Shown: positions 41,301 to 53,300 of the stretch, piece after piece
How the letters are laid out: each line of letters starts with the position of its first letter
Position numbering within the stretch: the first letter of the stretch is position 1
Assembly (NCBI GenBank): GCA_018806985.1
Contig: JADANN010000108.1
Span: 2,480,001-2,544,000, forward strand
Direction of reading: 5' to 3'
Length of the DNA: 64,000 nucleotides
Origin: Angiostrongylus vasorum
Taxonomy: Eukaryota; Nematoda; Chromadorea; Rhabditida; Metastrongylidae
Made by a program: the position numbers and the translations under genes
The notes under the pieces: generated by a model
Seen by the model: only the letters and a program-made list of their open reading frames with translations
Database searches by the model: none
Told to the model about the DNA's origin: nothing

Positions 41301-44300
41301 CTGGAAAAACCAGACCCTGCAGCGCTTCCCATTGGTACTGATGTCGGTAGACCACCACAAGTTGTTGCATAGGTCGGATGTTCATCGAATCACCTCTACG
41401 ATGTTATGAGTGCAGATGAATGCACCGCACCTCCTTCAATGATTGATAAACGTCGAAGATTTTCCCTTTATCCTTCTATCCATTCAATTCTACTTGCACA
41501 AAACAAATGCAAAACATTCATTCAAGGAATGTCTTACATCCTCGTTTGGATTGCTGCAAATAAAACACCTGTTTAATTCTCCATATTGGTTGAGTGGGAA
41601 CAACAACGACAGAAGTCTCATTAAGCAGTACCTCACTAAGCACTCTAATTCAACGAAAAAAATTTAATTTAGTGTTTAGTGCGATCACCACATATGCTAT
41701 TTACATCCAAAGCTCTGTTTAGCACTGTCACCCAAAACAGTTAACGTTCAGTTCCTTCTTGCCTTCAGAAAAGAAATTTTTTGTCTGGTCTTGTCAATGG
41801 TAGACCAATCACGCCTATCACCATATGTGCAAAAATATACTAATCGATTAATAGACTTTCAGTGTTTTCAAGGGAAAAAAGACCAACGCTCGTCGCTGCC
41901 GTCCATACAATGGCGAGCTCCGTCTTGAAAGAACTTCGGATCGACGCAAGCTTTTTTGTCTTTGCAGACGAAGTAGTGCGATGGACATCCTGAAAATTCT
42001 ATTGTGGTGATGAGATGATTTTCAAGCTGTAAGAAAACGAGTTGTGGTTGCCCAAAATATATGAAGAACTCTAGAGTTTTTGGACAGAACTGTTGAAATT
42101 CCCCAGTGGCTTAATCTCACGTGTGGTCGCATAACAATGCTACACACTAGATGCTAAGCCCTACAAAGTCCCATCGCAGTTTTTATCTAATGTTGCGCTG
42201 ATGAAACCCCTAGCGCGATTGGAATTCAAAAGAATTGTCTTGGAAAAAAAGCAGATAGAAAGACTGAAATGAAACGAATTAGGAAAATGAATGATTTCCT
42301 ATGTGATGGGACGGTTCTAAGATGAGCTTTGAATCCAACGATTCCAGATGATGAAGTTAAGAGTTTCAAGACCGAATGCGATGTACATCATGACAGCCAT
42401 AACCGCGACTCTTCGTGAAAGTTCCCAATCGTAGAGAGAAATTGTTCAAGGTTGCTTCCTTCATCTTAATCAAAATGAACTGAACTGGAAAAAAAATTCC
42501 AGGGTTATAAAAGAGATCTACCTAAGTGCTACAAGGTTACATTTATACTTTTCTTAATGCCATATACTCTCTTAGGTTTAAAAAGAATGTAACGAGACAA
42601 ATGTTTCAAAAATTCTGGATACAAGCCCAGTGACTGCCAACACTATACGTCTGATACTACATATTGAGCACAAAAAAATGAGAAAAGACCACTTTGGACC
42701 AAAAAAAGAGTAGAATTTCATCCTGATGAAATCGGAGAACTTCCACAGTAGCGTGGGTTCCTATGGATTTCATTTCAATTGGCAAAACTTGCAACAAAAC
42801 AGATATGCTTGTTGAGTTGGGTAATCAGCTTCGACCATTTGTGAGAGATATATTATTCATACTGCATATAATGTGCCGTATGAACGAAATGCCATGGAAA
42901 TGCCAGTTTTTTTATTTACTGCCTATTATAATTTTTCACGGTAGGGTATTATGTGTGATCCAACCACAGTGATGCTGAGATATTTAGACTGCATGCTCAG
43001 CTTAACTGGGTCCATTGCCGACTTCGGCTTCTCAGATCAATCCCGTTCACAGGTGATTGCTGATAGCACTGATCGACAGAACTAGCTGAGAGACAAGCGA
43101 AGCGAAAGACCAGCATGGTGTGGTGGTGAACACGTTGCCGCGGGAAGGATGATAGCCCGTTCGTTCCTCACCGCAGACATCTGCGGTCCGGAGTTTTGCA
43201 AATATCTAAGCATCACCGTGGTTGCCATACCTATGTTTTTGCTAACGAAACGTGCAAACTCTGCAACAAAGTCTGAAGTTGTTTTTCCAACAATCCAGTA
43301 TTACGATCGTTTGCAGTCACTCACTTGTCTAGACACTTTTGCCACAAACAGTTTTTCCTATTCCTGAAAGAACTTCCACTCTTTCAAGAAGTTCATTTTT
43401 AAAAAGAAGTCGCCCTAAATACTGCCATATTTTCAGCCCCGACACTGTTTTACAGAGCTACAAGCGAAATGAGAAGTTGGAACGATGAAGACTGAAGAGA
43501 TTTTGATCAGATGTCGCAGAAATTTTAAAGGAAACGAAATTACATTTAGATGATAACTGCATGAATGGACGAAATAGAACATGACATGTTTTTTGGCGAA
43601 ATAACTGTACGTCTACTTACCTTCGTCAACTCCCGTATAGCAGTCCATGCGACCATCGTTCAGTTTCTTTCTTGAAATGCATCGAGGATTTCCGAATCCG
43701 CACTCCACTTGCCATGGCAGACAAACTGAAAGTGATAGAGGCGTGCTGTGGTGATCTGATAAATATAATAAGTTCATCGGTTGGCAAAGTGCTGCGTTCG
43801 TCGACTTCAAACTGAACTTCCCAGCTGAGATCTCGGAACAGTGCCATTAGAACCAATTGATAAACCGTGAAGGTTCTCGTTTCCAGACAAGACTTAGGAA
43901 CATCAGGCAAGTGTTTCTCACATTTTGTACTTCTTAGTATTCTTAATATAGCACGAAAAACTTCGCCTATAAAATGTGTCATCGAGTAAATTTTCCTCAT
44001 TTATTGACACAACATTAAGTTGAAAAGGTTATGGAGAGACCACCAGAACATTTTGCCATCTCTCCTCCAATCTCTCTGCTAACTGAACACTGTGTTTTCC
44101 AGAGGATCCGATACATAATGTTAAGATAGTTTCACAGTAGCATATTCACAGACTTCATAGGAACAAGTGATCGCTAATATTTTTTCTCCTGGGAGGTTTT
44201 ATAAAATTTCGAATGACAGAGATAATAAATAACTAGAAGGAGCGAAGAGCAATACGACTAAGTTTCACCGTAATATGGAGTCAGTGGAGTGCGAAGAAGA

Positions 44301-47300
44301 GTTAACGACACCAAAGATTCTAAAAAATTATTATTAAAAAAGTGCGCCGTTTGAAATACGAGGTTCGATGAAAAGACCGCATCAAAAAAGGTTTGTGAGC
44401 GTCAAAGAAAAGTCGGAACCTCATCTGAAATATAACCGGAACACACAACATCTATCCAGAATGCGAAGCTCTGATCTTCGAAATCTGTCCCATCTGCGGA
44501 ACCCAGGAGAATACACATCGGTAGTGAAAAATTGATGGGTCGGTCACGTAATGAAAATAGCAGGCGACGAGTGGACGAAAAGAACCGTGGAGTGGACTCA
44601 CTTTAGGATAGCTACCTACACATTGGGCGGACGTGTTCGTAACTAAAGGTAATCAGCTGTACACTCAGCTGGAGTTATCTTACAGATCACTGTATAGGCC
44701 TCCTACGCGCCATCATGCTCGAACCAAACCACCACCATGGACGACGATTGCCAGGCAAAGAAACGAATGGGAAACGTGATGCGGTTCGCACAACTCGTGA
44801 AGAAAGGCCGTCCAAGTATCGAACTAAGTATATAAATATTAAAGAACTAGAGACCACTCGCAAGTAGCAAAATGCCAGTTTCACCTCATTTCAGGTGAAT
44901 TCCTAAGAACGAGGACGAATGCTCACTAGAATTTCGACTCTTTATATTCTTGTTGAGCAAACATGGTATGCTATTTTACTCTTTATTGCGATTAAGTTAA
45001 CATTTCGCTGGATTGCGCCTTCCTCAGAGCCGCTTTCTATAAGTCTTCCACTGAGTGTGTCACCTGGAGACCAACTGCACAGACTTCACACGAAAGCGTA
45101 ATGCATAGAAAGCGGCTCTGAGGAAGGCCAAATCCAGCGGAAAAAATAACACCTCGTGTTTGTTCCATAGGAATACGTGAAGAATTAAGTGATGGAGCAT
45201 TACGGCGCATCCCTCAGGGGATTGATCAACGACGACAGCTTTGTCGTTTTCCTTAATATATATCTCATGAGTTTGATTTCCAGAACGAATCTAGAGTCAA
45301 AACTGAGACTCTCTTTCCTTCTAGCAAAGACCTCCACATTCATATGCTTTAAGTTCTGTTCAGCTGTTAGCGAATCGGCCTAGAAATAGGAGGATGTTAG
45401 CTGTCCGTCGCTTGCCATTACAGTTGATTGCACACGTTATCTTCGTTTTAGCTGCACAGTTAACTTGAAAACGTATTGCAGAAGCGACGACACATCTACA
45501 TGAAATTAAGCCCTATGGTCAGATAACCTATTTATTGTTGTGACATTATTTATATTTGATGAAACAGATTTTCAGCTCCGTATTCCACTTGTCTGGGCTT
45601 AGGGGTAAGTGGCGGACAGGTGGTGGACGTCACACAACTGGTTTGGTAGGACTCACCACAAGTTTATTCACTGGTCTGCACGACTGTGGCACCGTCAGAT
45701 TGATGAAGTGACACCACGTGGCCAACATCGCCCAAAGCAGTTATCATTCCACTTAGAATTCATCGTTGACGTATTCAACTGTTGTTTATGTTTTTTTTGT
45801 CAACAGCTTCACAGCAAGAAACTTTTGCATTTCAAAGTGTTTATTCCAGAAGACGATTCAGCTCCTAAGCTTGCGTAATGAGGAGCACTTAGTGGAAATT
45901 TTTTTAAAATTTCATTTTGTAACACACGTCTTCACCACTCCTGTGCGAATCCCAGCACTTCTCGCATTCGATTCGTTCCTTCACATCCATCATCCACGGT
46001 GGTGTTGCAACCTCTACGTGCGGGTTCTGCTGCTGCTTATGGATTTTCATTTCATCTTGAACGTCGTAGAATGCTGGTCGAGTCGATTCTCCCTGGAGTC
46101 CTGAGATAGCCGAGCTGGAGCGTTCCCAGTTGGGTTACAGAAACTCTCTTTCCGGACACTTTATTCGGACAACTCCGGTAGCAACTTCCCGAACCCGGAG
46201 AAATGAGAGGCTTGGTGAGCCTGGGGGCGAGATCGAACCAGCACCGCGCTCAAGATAAAAATGAAGAATAGTGCTTAAAATCACATTTCGCTTACTCAAA
46301 TATTTTAAAGGAGCTCTGTGACTTCTAGGGTTACTTCGTCTGCTCATGGTAGAACCTCTAAACAAATGTGTCAATCAATTCTTATTTAATAGTGAGAGAG
46401 GAAAACGTCAACTATAGACGCCGATAGCGATGTCCGTGAATCGCCTAAATGGTCCGGGTTTCAGATGAAATATTTCTCCACATGAATCACTTTGGCTCTA
46501 CTCGGCACTTGTCGTCAGTGGAGTGCCTAAGTGAAAGTGTCGTTCGGCGTTATCGGTTTAAAATATCAGTTGTCGCTCCATATATGACATCTGTTGCAGT
46601 CATATCAGTTCGCGCGACCCTCGCCACTGCCAGCTACGCGTAACCAGTCCGCGTCGACGACAATTCCTCACTCATTCTAGTTCCCGATCATGAATGTAAT
46701 TCACTCATATTGATGCGGCAACGAACATCCATGTCGAATAGCTTATTTTTTGACTTTTTGCTACTCTTTTATGAGATGTCGCTCTCACTTGGAAACGATA
46801 ACTTACTGGGTGACATCATCAGAGTTGGGGATAATTGTTTTAGCAAAATGCATAGCAAATCAGTGCATTGGTTGTAGTCTTGTGTTTCATTGCGCTCTCA
46901 ATTGCTCGTATCACCACTTTTCCATGAGAACAATCAGGAACCGACATGGTCATCGAGCTCGAACGGACTTCTTACAGGCTCTCAACAGTTTCGTTTAATT
47001 TGTAAATAAATAATAAAAAGTGAAGCCTCCAGCGTCGATTAGTCCCTGTGGGATGCGCCATGCATTCGACTCCATCAAGCGTCGTTAGAGGGGGATTGAA
47101 TGCATATCTGGCTATACAATGATTAGCGGTGGCCTACCGATGTATTCAGTCAGTGCAACCAGGTCTGGCACCAATCTACCAAACCCGAAGGGATGGAAGG
47201 CTTGGTGTGCCTGGGAAGCGAGATCGAATCCATGTTTATTACAGGGCAGCTCTACTACCACGGCGCAAAATGCGTCCCTTCGCAAAATTCACGCATTTAG

Positions 47301-50300
47301 ATCGTGGTTCCAAGAGGCATTCAATTCCACCAAGAGTCTTTATGAGGAAAGGATGAGATTGCAGATCAACTTCATATTTCGACGTAATCGTGGAACTTCT
47401 ATATTTAGAATGAATGAGTGTTAGGTCTGTAAAGAGGCAGGTAATACTCGCGTCAACTTGGCGTTGCTTCATATTTGTCTTCTCGCCACCATGAAAGCAT
47501 ATTAGCTAGCGTCCTACAACTTGGAAGCGAAAGCAAACCTGACTGTCGGTTATCGCTACGAGAAGATAGACAAGTTCCATAATGATAAAGTATCATTTGG
47601 TTTGTCATTGCAGTTTATGGTATCTGCAATTCTTCAAAAGAACCAACATGAAAATCTTTCAAAACCATTTCGTACATCCTGTTTAACTTAAAGACATTGC
47701 TTCCTAATCTTCAAATGCTTTAGATACGAACTAGACTTGATATGACGTTTGTCTTAAACAGAAGGAAGAGTTTCAAGGAAAGAATGCTTCAGTTTGATGC
47801 CTTATGTCAGGAAGTTAACATAACCAGCGCTACATCGAGTGACACGGTGGATCGACAAAAAGTGTTAAGAAACATACCATCGACAGAAGTGATTGTGCAC
47901 TTCATATTCAGAACGACTGTTCTTCTTTTCCATTATATCGCTCTGAAAAAGGGGTTATTACGAAACGAAAGCACGATGGCTACACTGAAGGCGTCATTCA
48001 TCGAGATGCCAATGCTCGAAGTTAAAGGCTTCAATCAGCTCAGTGAAGACATTAGGAGTGCCGGCGGCGGATTTTGACGATGGAACATCGGGGAAGTTAC
48101 CAGACGAACATCGCATAGAATATCAAATAGGGCGGAAATCTTATTCAACTCAATGAAAGCTGAACAACAAACATGCAGACTTGATTCCCCTCGGTCCCTC
48201 GATGTCTAGTCCGCCAACACAGGATTAACCCATCCACGATAATGCGCATTGATTTCAATAGGTACGCTGCCGTTCGCTTCGGACCGTATATCTTGGTCTA
48301 AATGCGTATTTCAATTACGCTCCAATGACAAACGGCCCGATGAGTCTGACGAGAAGAACGGCCGCGGTCGAGAAAGGGTTAAAATTAATCGAAAGACACA
48401 CGTAAAATAAGAAAATCACACATGGTGAACTTCAGGAATGAAAGAAACTAATTTGGGAGGTATACGACGGAACCCTGTGGAGACGTTAATAAAGAAGAAG
48501 GCATTCACTCAAAAATGAAATGACAACTGACGCTCAATTTACTGGATGGTCAGGGTACGAACCAAAGCGATGAAAAAGGTAGTAATAAGGAAGTTAAAAA
48601 GGATTAGCATAAACAGTTCCGAGGATCGACTTTCTATTAACCTCGGCATTGGAATATGAATGCGTCGTTTTCTTGTTCAGCAATCGCGACGTTGTTAAAC
48701 AGCATACATTTACTTCCATAGAAAAACAATACAATACAACAGTAGCTGACGTTTCGGCAGTATCGCCTTGTTCAGAGCCTGGAAGGGTATACTGACATAC
48801 AATTTATTAGGCCAAACGCTTCAATAACACTTAAAAAAGACGAAAAACTCTATGGTAATTACATGGTCAACAGCTTCTCGAAAGAACTCACCGCTTTTTT
48901 TGTTGACTTCCACTGAGGGGGCTTAGAACAGCTGATTATGGTCGCATAAGGTTGATGACTGCTCCATCCCACATCCAGAAATTGATGCGAACATACGGGG
49001 TCAGGTCGCGTGTGACCTCTGGGCATTCCTCCCTGCTATTCATTATGGGGTTTTTGGCACTTATCCAAAAAGCCTCAAGAAGTTTGCGCGTTGGTGTTTT
49101 AGTCTCCTGTGCGAGGATATTGACTTTTGCTTCAAAATCGTCCCCGCTATACATATACATAAAGATATAAAAGCATAGCGGGGACGATTTTGAAGTAAAA
49201 GTCAATATCCTTGAGCAGGAGACTAAAACACCAGCGCGAAAACTTCTTGAGGCTTTTTGGATAAATGCCTAAACCCCTACAATGAATAGCAGGGAGGAAT
49301 GCCCAGAGGCCATACGCGAACTGACCCCGTATGTTCGCATCAATTTCTGATGTGGGATGGTGCAGTCACCAACCATGTGCGACTATAATCAGCTCTTCTA
49401 ATCTTCCTCTTTGGAAGTCACTTAAAAAAGCGGTGAGTTTTTTCAAGAAGCTGTTGACCATGTTGTTGCCATAGAGTTTTTCGTCTTTTGTAAGCGTTAT
49501 TGGAAGATTTGACCTAGTAAGTTGGATATTAGTATACCCTTCCAAGCTCTGAAGAAGGCGATACTGCCGAAACGTCAGCTGCTGGTGTATTGTATTGTGT
49601 TTTTCTATGGAAGTAAATGTATGCTGTTTAACAACCTCGCGATTGCTGAACAAGATAAGGATAAAGCTCTCGGCGTTATCAATCTTTGAGGGATGCGCCA
49701 TGCATTCGACTTCATTAAGTATCGTTGGAGATGATTAAATGCATATCTGGCCTTTACAATGACTTGCGGTGGCTACCGATGTATCGAACCTCCTAGACAA
49801 GTCTTCTACCAAACTGCCAACCCCGGAGGGATGGAAGGCTTGGTGGGCCATGAGTGCTGGGATCGATTCCACGTGTGTGTCGCAGTGGCGCCTCCAACTA
49901 CTGCGCCACACGCGTCCTAATAAGGGATCTAAAGAAGGTAATGGTAATGGAGAAAACAGTTGAAGAGCAATTAGGAGAATGCAGCACAATTTTCCAAAAG
50001 ATGAAGTGTCAAACTGAACCATTGCTTTAAGTCCGTAGAAGAGAAAGTAGATTTCCATTACTAGGTTGTTAGCGAATTGTTCACTGTGCACAGATCTCCT
50101 TGTGAATAATAACTGTGATGGAAGTAACTTATAAGGTTATCGAATTCACTTCGAACAAATCCGGATCAGCGACCCACGCGTTTTGGGGCAAAAGCTTTCT
50201 TGTCAACTGTGATCGAAATGATACCGAAGTTACTAGGCAAATAACAGTGCTTCCCGATATGGCTATGATTTTTGCGCCATTGGAGTAAGAAAACTGAAGA

Positions 50301-53300
50301 GGAATGAAAAATAAAATATTGGAAGGAAAGTAGGATTGTTCTTACACGGCTAACTTCACCATATACCTCAAATATAGGGTGTATCGTAGTAAATAATATA
50401 GCACAGCAAAGGCTATGTTGTGGAAGGACTTTTAACTAAACGAACCACAACAAGCGAAATTTTGTCAGTTTGTGAAAACTTTGTTGTTTCGATAACTCAC
50501 CTCTAGAAACTCGAAAGAAACAGTATTGTGATCAATGGTTCAAAGAAATGTGATTTCACAGTCAAGGAAGGCATATTGCCTTCCTGTCGATTAACCATAA
50601 ATAGGTATTAAGCTAACACGAGGTTGTTGTAAATGTTTCATTCTCGAGTTGAGCAACTTAAGAAGGTTTCTTTGATTCTACTCAATAGACTTTGAAGACC
50701 CACATTGCGAAGACGAATGACTGTGGACAACTGACTCGGATCGATGCGGCCGGCTCTGAAGGAGACGACGACATTGAAACGTTAGCCAAATGAAACACTT
50801 ACAAGAACGTTGTGTTAGCTTCATCATCCAAGATTATATTGATTATTCATAAAATGGCCGTTGGTTTTTAAAACCATAGGCGAACTACTAATTGATTAAA
50901 AATGTGTGCAGCGATATAAGGATTTCGCATTCCATTGGCATTGCGAACGACCTCAGGAAGCTCAAGCAATGAGCCGTAATCTACTAAGATATGAAAAGTG
51001 GAGAGGCAAGAATCCAGTGGATTTCTCAAAAAAGCTTAAATGAAAGCTCACTATAAGCTTAGGGAGAATTTCTCGCTGCTCTCGGCAGGAGTTTCTTCTA
51101 TCTAAAGGTGCTTCTATGGAAACCTGCTGTGTTTTGCACCCCTTGTCCTCGACAATTTCTTTTTCCCGCAAGCAACAGACGAGTAGAGGAAAATCCTCTC
51201 TTTTGGTACTTACGTTTTTCGACGATATGGTACCAATCCTTGCAATACTTTTTCGTAGTGTTAAGGGGAGTGTCATTATAATGGCGTAGGGGGAGGGTGT
51301 TCCTGGGTGTCGGATTTCGTTTCGGACCCATGTTTCTCTCAGTGGCACCTCCGAATTTAAGACGAATTTCAAAGTTGCCATCTGGAAATCCAGCTTGGAA
51401 AAAGAGAAGCAAATAGTACATCTATGCCACAGCAGAGCACGGTGAGCCACCTATAGCTACTTTCTCCGCAAAACGCTAGAAAGAGGCATCAAATTAAAAG
51501 TCTGCTGCTCTTTGCGACCCCCCGAACTAGTCAACTACTCTGGAAAATGTAACTTACTGATTCCCCCCTCTAGTTACTGGCTAATTAAAGATTCGCAAGT
51601 AAAACAGATGGTACTGCAACTGTGTGAGATGACAATGATAGATATGAGGAAATCGACTCTTACTAGACCGGTGTATCCCGAAATCACGTTATCCATATGT
51701 GAAGAGCTCCAGTGCCGGCGTTTCCTGCCTTCCTGTCAAGTGATCATGCCCACTGTCGAACGACGTCTCTGCGACTATTGAACGAGCCATCGCCTTCTGG
51801 AACCGGAGTGAGAAAGCAAGCATTCGGGGCAATTTGAGCGAAGGGTTTGCATAGAGCTCGGTAATCCGGTCACTTTCGCCAACTCAAGTGGATATTCCCC
51901 TCCAAATTTCGTGCTCGTTCGCCTTTTGCTGTCTAGGCTAGCATTTTTCGCAAATTCATAGAGGCCAACGATCCTTCCTGAACACTTACAACAATCAAAG
52001 AAACACGAAAATGCAGAGATTTATTTCACAGAGCAACCATTTGTCAAAGATGCAACACTCAAATAGGCCTCGTTAGACGCGAAATCACACTTTTTGCAAC
52101 CATCGGTCGGAAGGTCGGTTTTGGTGTGTGTAATAAGTCTACGACAGAAGCGGTTGTCTCGATATATACTTGCTGCAAAAAAGTGGGAAGGTGGGCTTTG
52201 ATTCACTTATGCCGAACTGAACAAGAATGTTCTTTTTTCAGTGAGGTGTAGAAGAAGTTCATTAACATTTTACCAGCAGTCAAATGGATATACCATAAGG
52301 TAGAGCGTGATGCAAATCTGGATATTTAGCCTTGTGGATTAATTAGAATGTGGAGGAGTGTGGATGAATCGGAAACTCGACCTACTCATTCAACGTTCGC
52401 TCTCCTACGGACGAGTTGTTTTATTCGTGTTGTACAAGGGTATTAAGAGAAGATATTTTTGTTCAGGTGGAGGACACCAGGCTCATTTCTTCTGCTCGTT
52501 CTCTCTGAGATGCTACGCATGTGTGTCAGAGAGGTAATTGCGGTGGCGCGACCTTCAAGACAAAACTCGGCGCACATCACTATAGTTCAGCAGTACATAC
52601 GCGGTAATCTCTCCAATTATTAACCATCGACATAATTGAATTTGGTAAAAAAAATCGAATCGCTGGTTTCGACCCAACAGATTAACTTTTTTTTAAAGCA
52701 GTAACGGGGCTATCAACACCCTACGTCGTAATCACAGAAACTGTAGTAGTGAAGAGCTTTGCACCAAAGTTGTAATCAGATCTTTTTCGCTCGCGTTGAA
52801 AGTGCTTAGAGGTTAGATACACGACAAGATATTGGCCATAACAAAAGGTGCAAAATCTTTAAGTGTTCAAAACTGATTTTTCAAAATATTTGATGACTTT
52901 GGTCGTAACTTTCACCAAACCACAAGGCTTAGGGCTTCGCTTCCAAGAACGAGAATTTATAGGCCTTGTAGGAATTGAACGGCAGAAAAATGAATGAACC
53001 ATAAGAATTATTCAAAAAATCCGGGGTAAAGTGGGAAATTTTTTAATGAGGTAGTGAGTTAGAAATGTTCCATTGCGTTATCTCCACGGGACAAATGGAT
53101 TCATTGGTCAGATTCAATAAACGAGTAAATTATTAGTCGAGAATTGTTGATCAGCTGATTTGTAATTTCTAGAAAAAACACATACATTCGTCACTGCCGT
53201 CCCAACAGTCCTCCACGTCGTCTTGCCACTTGATTCCAGGAATACACTGTCCACCCGTTGCACAACGGAATTCGCCGGATTGGCAACGGTGGCCGTTAGT

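Noticed and set aside
47742..48077. 111-codon plus-strand frame in intron 1
   Set aside because: No domain, no promoter or splice context; possible remnant of an unknown element.
50962..51450. 162-codon minus-strand frame
   Set aside because: Overlaps a Rep4 fragment and has no motif or splice support.
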